This document shows, piece by piece, positions 1 through 5,417 of a DNA stretch of 12,154 nt; position 1 is the first letter of the stretch, and each line of letters begins with the position of its first letter. The stretch comes from JBGOUV01 sp041477815. GTDB lineage: Bacteria; Acidobacteriota; Terriglobia; Bryobacterales; JACQDG01. The stretch spans positions 1-12,154 of the forward strand of contig JBGOUV010000202.1 in assembly GCA_041477815.1 (NCBI GenBank), in the 5' to 3' direction. The notes beneath the pieces were generated by a model, which had not been told where the DNA came from, made no database searches, and worked only from the letters and a program-made list of their open reading frames with translations. A program made the position numbers and the translations under genes.

Positions 1-29
1 ACATCTTCAACCTCTTCAACATCTTCAAC
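1..29 (-). repeat. 9-nt tandem repeat (GTTGAAGAT-type) coding an acidic tail
   Basis: On the minus strand GTTGAAGAT, GTTGAAGAG and GTTGAAGAT follow one another and run off the edge. They encode Val-Glu-Asp / Val-Glu-Glu units. Nine bases keep the frame, so copy number could vary without breaking the gene. The array may continue beyond the window. Confidence 0.6.
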
Positions 30-152
30 CGTCGCAACTGGCGGGACGGGACCCGCCGTCAGTACTGGTTTATAACATCTACGACAACATAACTCGTCCT
101 TAAAGGTATCGTGGCCACAGTTCCAGCAGAAACCAACACGGTCTTCGGCCAT
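1..152 (-). CDS. Small zinc-ribbon protein, partial (runs off left edge)
   Basis: Reading leftward from an ATG at 152 there are 50 open codons and no stop before the window edge. The N-terminus carries CWNC (Cys9, Cys12) and, about ten residues later, CCRRC (Cys22, Cys23, Cys26). This is the two-knuckle layout of a short treble-clef or zinc-ribbon metal site. A Pro/Val-rich linker follows, then an acidic VED/VEE tail built from a 9-nt tandem repeat. The gene starts 9 bp after the DUF3800 stop at 162, so the two are probably co-transcribed. No strong ribosome binding site precedes the ATG, which fits translation following on from the upstream gene. The C-terminal domain is outside the window, so the function is unknown. 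A nucleic-acid or protein-binding adaptor is the natural guess. Confidence 0.6.
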   Translation of the reverse strand, partial: MAEDRVGFCWNCGHDTFKDELCCRRCYKPVLTAGPVPPVATVEDVEEVED

Positions 153-161
153 AGACTTAGC

Positions 162-881
162 TCATGTAGTCGGATCGCTTAACCCTTTGAAGATATACTT
201 ACTCAGCTTCTCATAGAGTTCTTCCGTATCGGAATATCCGGCGAGATGCCGGCGAATCAAGAAAGTACTGATATCGGCAAGCTGTATTCCTATAGACAGT
301 TTCGAACTTCCAAAGTACATGTCATCGAGAATATGGCTCAATGGCCCGCGAACTGAGGGGCTTGAGTCAACCCTCCGCCGCATTCGGTGAAAAGCGTTTT
401 GTATGTCGTTTTTGGTGTCCTTATCGATGTCATCCATTATGAAAAGGCCAAGATCATTTGGAGCTTTCTCTTTAAACCATTCCTCAATGACCTTAGCGCA
501 TAAGCGGAACGCTACATCAACACAGTTTGCAGAGCCGTAGAGGGTTTCGGCCAGCTTGGGAATGTTTACCACGCCGTAGACGACAGGGCTTTCCATATGC
601 TGGAAAGCGTTGAGACATTCATCTAGAATCTTGACGGCATCGCCCCGATTTATGCCCTGAAAAAGTTCCTTGCCGGCCCAGAGCTCGCAAGCATGGAATT
701 CAAACTTTGGGTGCTGCCGGATATTTTCAGGGATGAGTTTTTCGATGGTGTACCCCACATGCATTTCGAGCAACTCAAAGTCTCGGTCGCGTAGCACAAC
801 GGCTCCAACCACCTGTACCTCATTTCTTCCCTTGATTAGATTCTTTTCTTCCCTGGATTCGTCCAAATATACAATATGCAA
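162..881 (-). CDS. DUF3800 domain protein
   Basis: A 239-aa protein of the DUF3800 family, which is predicted to have an RNase H-like fold and is often found in mobile or defence islands. Family landmarks are visible: an N-terminal strand ending in YLDES (Asp7, Glu8), an EFHA motif (Glu61, His63), a central MDD (Asp150, Asp151) and a C-terminal QLAD helix start (Asp203). These acidic residues would form a metal-binding nuclease-like centre. I chose the TTG at 881 because it puts the first strand right at the N-terminus, as usual for the family, and GAGGGG lies 5 nt upstream. A GTG at 914 with GGAAAGG upstream is an alternative. The open frame continues to 1235 but overlaps the 78-aa gene and lacks homology-like features there. 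The base composition and codons (TTA, AGA, ATA) differ from the GC-rich genes to the right, which suggests transfer. The biochemical role is unproven. Confidence 0.85.
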   Translation of the reverse strand: MHIVYLDESREEKNLIKGRNEVQVVGAVVLRDRDFELLEMHVGYTIEKLIPENIRQHPKFEFHACELWAGKELFQGINRGDAVKILDECLNAFQHMESPVVYGVVNIPKLAETLYGSANCVDVAFRLCAKVIEEWFKEKAPNDLGLFIMDDIDKDTKNDIQNAFHRMRRRVDSSPSVRGPLSHILDDMYFGSSKLSIGIQLADISTFLIRRHLAGYSDTEELYEKLSKYIFKGLSDPTT

Positions 882-901
882 AGGTACCCCTCGTGTTCCT
901 G

Positions 902-997
902 GCCAGCTTGCCACTTTTGCCTTTCCGTCGTAGCTGTTTTTTGGTACACTACGACTACCAGCGGAAAGTGGAACGCTAGCGTCGCCGCCAAGCTGGC
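902..997. repeat. Imperfect nested inverted repeat in the divergent control region
   Basis: Four blocks in the left arm recur in inverse order in the right arm: GCCAGCTTG (902-910) with CAAGCTGGC (989-997); CCACTTT (911-917) with AAAGTGG (965-971); CTTTCCG (921-927) with CGGAAAG (962-968); and GTCGTAG (927-933) with CTACGAC (949-955). Unpaired insertions separate the blocks, the largest in the right arm. A perfect 10-bp palindrome, ACGCTAGCGT, sits at 973-982. The structure lies just upstream of the DUF3800 start and could be a degraded mobile-element end, an operator, or an mRNA leader hairpin. Confidence 0.5.
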
Positions 998-1050
998 AGC
1001 GTTCGGGCTTCTCGCTCCCGGTCGAACCTATGCTCAGATAGGAGCATAAC

Positions 1051-1287
1051 ATGGTCGCCGTTTCATCGGTGAAGGTCGGGGTGTATAATCTTGCAGTGCC
1101 AATACTACATGTCCGGTTTAAGGGGGGGAAGGACACCACCCAGATCGCGGCTGCGCAGGTTGAGAATAACGGGAAGGCTCTCGTAGTCAAGAATGAAGCA
1201 GGAGAGTCGATAGGCTCCATCAATCTGGAGGACATCGCCGGGTGGTGGATCGGGCCAGCTTTGGGCGAAGGGCCGGTAGCATTCTAG
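1051..1287 (+). CDS. Small hypothetical protein (78 aa)
   Basis: The start is well defined: AGGAG lies 6 nt upstream of the ATG. The protein alternates hydrophobic and polar residues (VKVGVYNLAVPILHVRF, then KALVVKNEAG and SIGSINLEDIAGWWI), which suggests a small beta-rich fold. I see no signal peptide, membrane segment or metal motif. It ends 18 bp before the next small gene, so the two probably form a pair. It is divergent from the DUF3800 gene across the inverted-repeat region, and a TATGCT hexamer at 1029-1034 could be a -10 box. I do not recognise a family. A two-gene arrangement of small proteins could be a toxin-antitoxin-like unit, but nothing in the sequence shows that. Confidence 0.65.
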   Translation: MVAVSSVKVGVYNLAVPILHVRFKGGKDTTQIAAAQVENNGKALVVKNEAGESIGSINLEDIAGWWIGPALGEGPVAF

Positions 1288-1290
1288 CGG

Positions 1291-1296
1291 TATACT
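1291..1296 (+). promoter_or_regulatory. Possible -10 box (TATACT) for the 55-aa gene
   Basis: TATACT ends 9 nt before the ATG at 1306, which would give a leaderless or nearly leaderless transcript. No good -35 hexamer is seen at the normal spacing, so this is tentative. The 55-aa gene could equally be read through from the 78-aa gene. Confidence 0.25.
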
Positions 1297-1305
1297 GTAG
1301 GCGCA

Positions 1306-1473
1306 ATGAAACCACGACCAGCCCCCGAGGTTCCCGGCAACACAGAATGGGAGCGCTTTGACAATGCGGTGAGCATGGTACTCGCCGTCCCCAAGGAAGC
1401 CTTCCTGAAGGAAGCGACCAAGCGGAAGGCGAAGTACCACCGGAAGCGGGCGAAGGCGAAGAAAGCCGCCTAG
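1306..1473 (+). CDS. Small basic hypothetical protein (55 aa)
   Basis: The ATG at 1306 opens a 55-codon frame ending in TAG. The N-terminal part reads PEVPGNTEWERFDNAV, followed by a short amphipathic segment (SMVLAVPKEAFLKEATK) and a strongly basic Lys/Arg/Ala tail. From memory, short proteins with a PGNTE..ERFDNA..VLxVxKE pattern and a basic tail occur repeatedly in acidobacteria as unnamed hypotheticals, often next to other small genes. That recollection should be checked by search. The basic tail suggests nucleic-acid contact or a disordered C-terminus. It lies 18 bp after the 78-aa gene and is probably co-transcribed. No ribosome binding site is evident. Confidence 0.6.
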   Translation: MKPRPAPEVPGNTEWERFDNAVSMVLAVPKEAFLKEATKRKAKYHRKRAKAKKAA

Positions 1474-1584
1474 CGCCCGGACCCGGCCTGTCACGCCGCC
1501 TTCAGGGTAGCCTGTTCGCGCCGGTTAGCCAAGTAATTTGTTGCCCAAATTTGCGCTCCGTAAGCCGTTGATTCTGCTGGGCGG

Positions 1585-1611
1585 ATGACCCCTGCAAATT
1601 TGCAGGGTCAT
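1585..1611. terminator. Palindrome between convergent genes, possible terminator
   Basis: ATGACC and GGTCAT flank the perfect 14-bp palindrome CTGCAAATTTGCAG, with one extra C on the left. This can form a stem of about 11-12 bp with an AATT loop. It lies between the 3' ends of the convergent 55-aa and sigma-28 genes, where a bidirectional terminator is expected. On the plus strand the T-run is only TTTT, starting 2 nt after the stem, so termination would be modest. Its core CAAATTTG also occurs at 1546-1553, which could instead point to a repeated protein-binding site. Confidence 0.4.
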
Positions 1612-1685
1612 ACTTTTGCCGCGGACTGCTAAGGAAAGGGAAGACCGGAGCCGGAAGTCAGACTGGCCACCCGGGGCCTCTAACC

Positions 1686-2474
1686 CTACTGCCCCACGAA
1701 CATCTCCGTCCCCGCAATCCCCCGGCTGCGCAAGGCCAGGTTCAACTTCTCCAGCGCCGCCTTGTGGATCTGCGACACCCGGCTCTCGTTCACCCCCAGC
1801 TCGCTGCCGATCTGCCTCATGGTCGCCCCCTGTGAGTAATACAGTACGACCACGCGCTGGTATCGCAGGGGCAACGTCTGCATCGCCGTGGCCAGCACCG
1901 ACTGCAACTGCCGCCGCTCGCATACTTTGTCGGGGAGCTCTTCCTCGCTGTGCGGCGCATCGGCCGCGATGTGACGCTCCAGCGTTTCGGCGTAGGTTCC
2001 GCTCACGTGGCTCTGCGGCGTGCCGAGCCCCGCCGCGTGCAGCTCCAGCGACAGCTTTCGCCACCGCGTCAGGCTCACGCCCATTTCCCGGGCCAGTTCC
2101 GCCTCGGTGGGCGCCCGCCCCAACTGGTAGCTGAGTCGCTGCGTCATCGCCTCGATGTACTTGTAGCGCTTGCGCAGATCCCGCGAGGCCCAATCCAATT
2201 GCCGCAGGCTGTCCAGAATCGCCCCCCGGATGCGGTGCTTCGCGTACAAGTGAAACACAACCCGCTTCGACGGGTCGTACTTTTGCACCGCGTCAAACAG
2301 CCCCAGAATCCCCGCATGCACCAGGTCATCCAGTTCCACCTGCACCGGCAGGTTCTCGCGGACCCGCCCCGCGATGGCCCGCACCAACGGCAAATGGCTC
2401 ATCACGATGGCGTCGCGCTGCTCGCGCTCCAACGGGCCGCACCGCGCGGTCTGAACCGCCTCCTCCCTCTCCAT
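1686..2474 (-). CDS. fliA: Sigma-28 family RNA polymerase sigma factor (FliA/WhiG type)
   Basis: A 262-aa alternative sigma factor that directs RNA polymerase to sigma-28 promoters, classically those of flagellar and chemotaxis genes. Region 2 contains LDDLVHAGILGLFDAV and FHLYAKHRIRGAILDSLRQ followed by LDWASR, closely following FliA/WhiG proteins. Region 3 has GRAPTEAELAREMGVSLTRW. Region 4 has the helix-turn-helix QIGSELGVNESRVSQIHKAA. I chose the ATG at 2474. The upstream ATG at 2534 would add 20 residues with codons (CTA, TTA, AGG) unlike the rest of the gene. A perfect hairpin (2481-2495) also lies directly before the 2474 start, with AAGGG close to the ATG. The 2534 start remains possible and would make 282 aa. 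No other flagellar gene is visible here, so a motility role is inferred from family only. Confidence 0.85.
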   Translation of the reverse strand: MEREEAVQTARCGPLEREQRDAIVMSHLPLVRAIAGRVRENLPVQVELDDLVHAGILGLFDAVQKYDPSKRVVFHLYAKHRIRGAILDSLRQLDWASRDLRKRYKYIEAMTQRLSYQLGRAPTEAELAREMGVSLTRWRKLSLELHAAGLGTPQSHVSGTYAETLERHIAADAPHSEEELPDKVCERRQLQSVLATAMQTLPLRYQRVVVLYYSQGATMRQIGSELGVNESRVSQIHKAALEKLNLALRSRGIAGTEMFVGQ

Positions 2475-2480
2475 GCCCTT

Positions 2481-2495
2481 CCGAGCGATGCTCGG
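2481..2495 (-). promoter_or_regulatory. Leader hairpin before the sigma-28 gene
   Basis: CCGAGC and GCTCGG form a perfect 6-bp stem with a 3-nt loop, ending 6 nt before the ATG at 2474. If that ATG is used, the hairpin lies in the untranslated leader beside the ribosome binding site and could tune translation. If the 2534 start is used it is simply coding. Confidence 0.3.
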
Positions 2496-2558
2496 TGTCC
2501 CGCTGACCCTTAACGCTAGCGCTGCGCACGACATAACGGTTTAGGTTCCTCTCCGGGC

Positions 2559-2585
2559 TAAAGTTCAGCGGCGTTCTGCCGAAGA
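2559..2585 (+). promoter_or_regulatory. Sigma-28-type promoter, rightward
   Basis: TAAAGTTC, then exactly 11 nt, then GCCGAAGA. The enterobacterial sigma-28 consensus is TAAAGTTT-N11-GCCGATAA, so 13 of 16 positions match with correct spacing. It lies next to the gene for a sigma-28 factor and points away from it, toward the NtrC-like gene 500 bp downstream. Expected transcription start is near 2592-2596. Use by the local sigma factor is an inference. Confidence 0.55.
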
Positions 2586-2699
2586 CTCTTTGTGAAGAAA
2601 GCGGCGTACCGTTGTCTCCCTAGCCTCAACCCCCTGGATGCAACCCGGACACCATCGTATTGGGGTCTCCCTCTGTCTTTGTTTTCAGCGACATACACT

Positions 2700-2729
2700 G
2701 CCCCGCCGGGGCCTTCCTGCCAATTTTTT
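2700..2729 (+). terminator. GC hairpin followed by T6, weak terminator candidate
   Basis: GCCCC (2700-2704) pairs with GGGGC (2708-2712) over a 3-nt loop, and TTTTTT occurs at 2724-2729. The 11-nt gap between stem and T-run is longer than in a classical intrinsic terminator, so this is weak. If real, it would end a transcript of about 135 nt started at the sigma-28-type promoter. Confidence 0.25.
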
Positions 2730-2949
2730 GACGCCTGCCGCCGGTTTGCTACCTCTCGGGTTCGGCCGGACTAGCGATCCAGGGCTATGACCCACCGCTA
2801 CCTTCCCGCCCTTCGTTTCAAATCGGGAGACGTGTTCCAAAGTGAAACAGACCCTCCAACCCGCCTCTCACCGCCCCGACGCGAAGGCGCCAAGACCTTC
2901 CCCGCAGCGGCCGGTGCAGGGGTCCGCGTGGTCCGTCAGTTTGGCAACG

Positions 2950-2997
2950 CACCAGGCCCGGGGGGCCGGTGAGAAATCCTGGTTTCAGTTTGAAACC
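2950..2997 (+). other. Two adjacent stem-loops in the non-coding region
   Basis: The first stem pairs CACC-A-GGCC (2950-2958) with GGCC-GGTG (2964-2971) around a 5-nt loop, with a single bulged A. The second pairs GGTTTC (2981-2986) with GAAACC (2992-2997) around a 5-nt loop. They suggest a structured leader ahead of the NtrC-like gene. They do not match a riboswitch class I know. Confidence 0.35.
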
Positions 2998-3054
2998 TGC
3001 CGCCCCTCCCTCTGTCGCCCGCCCCAAACCACTATCTACCTGTCTTTCCTACCC

Positions 3055-3070
3055 TTGACGCCACCGTCAA
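3055..3070. promoter_or_regulatory. TTGACG-N4-CGTCAA dyad, possible operator overlapping a -35 box
   Basis: A perfect 6-bp inverted repeat with a 4-bp spacer, 37 bp before the ATG at 3108. The left half, TTGACG, also looks like a -35 hexamer (5 of 6), but the best -10 candidate, TATTCG at 3080, is poor and 19 bp away. It could be a binding site controlling the NtrC-like gene. Confidence 0.3.
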
Positions 3071-3107
3071 CTTCTTGGCTATTCGCTTGCACTCAGCCGT
3101 CCTGATC

Positions 3108-4526
3108 ATGCACCCGAACGCCCTGAACCAGACCAACGGCCAGCACAGCATCCTGCTGGTAGGTCCCGATAGCTCTCACCAGGACTATCTTCATACCCTG
3201 CTCGAATCCAAGGGTTTTCGTCTCCTCCGCGCCCAGGCTGTTCACGAGGCCTGCCAAAAACTGGTCCTCCTCCGGCCCGACCTGGTCCTCGCCGACCTGG
3301 CCCCCGCCGACCTCCAGGATCCGGTCACCTCCTTTACCCGCCTGCTCGGCCGTGATCCTTGTCGCGGCTACCTGGCCCCCCTTCTCATCCTGAATCAGAT
3401 CGAGGACGGGGGCGCCGCCGTCGAGGTCCTACGCCGCGCCGGCGCCGAGTTCCTCTCCAAGCCGGTCCTGGCCGACGAATTGCTCCTGCGCATCGGCCGC
3501 CTGCTGGCCTTGGCCGGCCAAATCTCCCCGGCGGTACTGTCCCCGGAGGCCATCATCGGCAGAGGCCCGGCAGTGATGCGGGTCCTCGAACAAGTCCGCC
3601 TGGTCGCCGCCAAGAACACCACCGTGCTGATCACCGGCGAAACCGGAACCGGCAAGGAATGCATCTCCCGGGCCATTCATTCCCTCTCTTCACGGAGCCG
3701 GCTCCCCATGGTCCCGGTTAACTGCGGCGGCATCCCGCCCACCCTGCTCGAAGACGAGTTCTTCGGCCACGTCAAGGGCGCCTTCACCGACGCCCACCAG
3801 CGCCGGATGGGCCGCTTCGAACAGGCCCACCGCTCCACCATCTTCCTCGACGAAATCGGCGACTTCCCGCTCGAGCTCCAGCCGAAGCTCCTGCGCGTGC
3901 TGCAGGAGCGCGAGATTCACCGCCTCGGCGGCGGCGAGCCCTTCCCCCTCGACGTCCGCGTTATCGCCGCCACCAACGCCGACCTGTGGAGCCGCGTCCA
4001 CGACGGCCGCTTCCGGGAGGATCTTTATTACCGGGTCAACGTTTTCCCCATCCACCTGCCCCCGTTGCGCGAGCGCCGTGAAGACATTCCCCTCTTCATC
4101 GCTCATTTCCTCGAAAAATTCTGCCGCCGCGACGGTCTGGCTCCCAAGCGTCTGGGGCCCGGCGCCGCCGCCCAGCTGTTGAACCGCCCCTGGCCGGGCA
4201 ACATCCGCGAACTCGAAAACGCCGTCGAAAGCGCCGTCATCCGCAGCCAGGAACGCTCCCAGGTCGAGGCCGCCGACTTCCCTCCCCCGCGCCCGCTGCT
4301 CCCCCCCACCTCTCTCCCCCCCGTGCCCACCTCCGGCCCGGTCGATTTCCGGGGTCTGGTCAACCGGTTCGAGCGCGACCTGATCCTTGACGCCCTGGAA
4401 CGCGCCGGCGGCAACAAGTCCCAAGCCGCCGAAATCCTGGGTCTGAAACGAACCACGCTCCTGGAAAAGCTCAAGAGGTTCGAGCTGCCGGACTCCCCCC
4501 TGATCGCCGCCCAGGCACGCGAGTGA
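3108..4526 (+). CDS. NtrC-family sigma-54-dependent regulator with degenerate receiver domain
   Basis: A 472-aa cytoplasmic enhancer-binding protein. Residues 13-135 form a CheY-like receiver keeping the phospho-acceptor position Asp63 and the switch Lys118. The acidic pair at the N-terminal strand is eroded to Gly-Pro-Asp (19-21), and the usual Thr/Ser is Asn96. The AAA+ domain has Walker A GETGTGKE (177-184), the sigma-54 contact loop as GAFTDA (224-229) rather than GAFTGA, Walker B with Asp248-Glu249, ATN sensor (288-290) and the FREDLYYRVNVFPI arginine region. A proline-rich linker (about 398-420) leads to a Fis-type helix-turn-helix (GGNKSQAAEILGLKRTTLLEKLKRF). The ATG at 3108 is the first ATG in frame. 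A TTG at 3075 is possible, and neither has a clear ribosome binding site. Placement beside a sigma-28 gene suggests a FlrC/FleR-like flagellar regulator, but target genes are not visible. Confidence 0.9.
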   Translation: MHPNALNQTNGQHSILLVGPDSSHQDYLHTLLESKGFRLLRAQAVHEACQKLVLLRPDLVLADLAPADLQDPVTSFTRLLGRDPCRGYLAPLLILNQIEDGGAAVEVLRRAGAEFLSKPVLADELLLRIGRLLALAGQISPAVLSPEAIIGRGPAVMRVLEQVRLVAAKNTTVLITGETGTGKECISRAIHSLSSRSRLPMVPVNCGGIPPTLLEDEFFGHVKGAFTDAHQRRMGRFEQAHRSTIFLDEIGDFPLELQPKLLRVLQEREIHRLGGGEPFPLDVRVIAATNADLWSRVHDGRFREDLYYRVNVFPIHLPPLRERREDIPLFIAHFLEKFCRRDGLAPKRLGPGAAAQLLNRPWPGNIRELENAVESAVIRSQERSQVEAADFPPPRPLLPPTSLPPVPTSGPVDFRGLVNRFERDLILDALERAGGNKSQAAEILGLKRTTLLEKLKRFELPDSPLIAAQARE

Positions 4527-4535
4527 ATTCGCAGC

Positions 4536-4541
4536 TACAAT
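4536..4541 (+). promoter_or_regulatory. Possible -10 box (TACAAT) for a leaderless transcript
   Basis: TACAAT ends exactly 6 nt before the ATG at 4548, so transcription would start at or next to the start codon. No ribosome binding site is present in the 21-bp gap. The 73-aa gene at 5574-5795 shows the same TANAAT-N6-ATG layout. Confidence 0.35.
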
Positions 4542-4547
4542 CTGGCT

Positions 4548-5417
4548 ATGCCCCGCTTCTCTCTGGCCTTCATCACCGATGAGTTCACCCAGGATTTCGA
4601 CCTCGCCTGCCGCACCGCTCAGGACCTCGGATACCAGGGCCTCGAAGTCCGCACCATCTGGGACCGCAACATCGTCGACCTCTCCGACGACCAGATCGCC
4701 CACCTGCGCCGCCTCGCCGACGCCGCCTCCCTGCGGATCCTCTCCATCGCCTCGCCCGTCTTCAAATGCACTCACCCGGAGGGCGGCCCCATCGATCACC
4801 GTTTCGCGCAGGACGCCTTCCACGCCGCCCACTCCTTCGCCGACCAGGACCGCGTGCTCCGCCGGGCCATCCAAGTGGCCTTGGCCCTGGGCGCCCGGAT
4901 CATCCGCGTGTTCAGCTTCTGGCGCACCACCGAGCCCCCCCGTCTGTTTGGTCACCTCCTCGAAGCTCTGTCCCGGGCCGCCGACCTGGCCGCCCGCCAC
5001 GACCTGCTCATCGGTCTAGAGAATGAGTACGCCTGCAACATAGCCACCGCCGCCGAAGTCGCCCCCGTCCTGCGCGCCCTGGACGCCTCCAATCTCGGCC
5101 TGGTCTGGGACCCCGGCAACTCCTACGTGGCCGGCTGCACCCCGTTTCCCGACGATTACGCCTTGCTGCCTAAGGGCCGCATTCTCCACGTCCACGCCAA
5201 GGACGGCGTCCGCGCGCCGGCCGGCGACCGGGTCCTCTGGGGACCGTTGGGCGAAGGAAGCGTCGGCTGGGCGGCTCAGATCGAAGCCCTGGCCCGCGAC
5301 CACTACGAGGGGGCCATCTCTATCGAAACCCACTGGCCCGGCCCCGATGGCGACAAGTTCGCCGGCTCCCGCATCTGCGCAGAGAATTTGAAGAGGATGG
5401 TGGAATCGGTCTTGTAG
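4548..5417 (+). CDS. Sugar phosphate isomerase/epimerase-like TIM-barrel protein
   Basis: A 289-aa protein of the AP-endonuclease-2 / xylose-isomerase-like TIM barrel superfamily. Members isomerise or epimerise sugars, inositol derivatives or hydroxypyruvate-type substrates using a divalent metal. The barrel signature is clear: the first strand SLAFITDEF, the second GYQGLEVRTIW, and metal ligands in the expected order at Glu158 (IGLENE), Asp188 (LVWDPGN), His214/His216 (LHVHAKD) and Glu260 (ISIETHW). There is no signal peptide, so it is cytoplasmic. Length is normal for the family. It begins 21 bp after the NtrC-like gene but has its own possible -10 box. Its TAG stop lies in the left end of the large palindrome at 5414-5577. 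The exact substrate cannot be read from the sequence. Confidence 0.9.
   Translation: MPRFSLAFITDEFTQDFDLACRTAQDLGYQGLEVRTIWDRNIVDLSDDQIAHLRRLADAASLRILSIASPVFKCTHPEGGPIDHRFAQDAFHAAHSFADQDRVLRRAIQVALALGARIIRVFSFWRTTEPPRLFGHLLEALSRAADLAARHDLLIGLENEYACNIATAAEVAPVLRALDASNLGLVWDPGNSYVAGCTPFPDDYALLPKGRILHVHAKDGVRAPAGDRVLWGPLGEGSVGWAAQIEALARDHYEGAISIETHWPGPDGDKFAGSRICAENLKRMVESVL

Larger units (their letters stand above)
2535..3107. other. Long non-coding region between the sigma-28 and NtrC-like genes
   Basis: About 570 bases with no convincing gene on either strand. The short frames here have irregular composition, no ribosome binding sites and no recognisable folds. It holds the sigma-28-type promoter (2559-2585), a GC hairpin with a trailing T6 run (2700-2729), two stem-loops (2950-2997) and a 16-bp dyad (3055-3070) before the NtrC-like gene. 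A small RNA or a long regulated leader is plausible. Confidence 0.6.

Noticed and set aside
882..1235. N-terminal extension of the DUF3800 frame
   Set aside because: It would overlap the 78-aa gene, covers the inverted repeat, and lacks the family's usual N-terminal start at the YLDES strand.
972..2521. Shared 10-mer AACGCTAGCG at 972-981 and 2512-2521
   Set aside because: Only two copies, largely a short palindrome (CGCTAGCG); too little to support a common regulatory site.
2929..2946. Sigma-54 promoter-like TGGTCCG...TTTGGC before the NtrC-like gene
   Set aside because: The GG and GC elements are two bases too far apart and the -12 element is poor.
2592..2972. Two short plus-strand frames (60 and 61 codons) in the non-coding region
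   Set aside because: No ribosome binding site and no plausible fold; the first begins at the expected sigma-28 transcription start.
2900..3000. Possible cyclic-di-GMP riboswitch near GGCAACGCACCAGG
   Set aside because: Only a loose resemblance to part of the conserved core; the paired helices and the second conserved block are absent.
3690..5000. 436-codon minus-strand frame across the NtrC-like and isomerase genes
   Set aside because: It spans two unrelated genes with recognisable domains on the plus strand; low-complexity antisense shadow.
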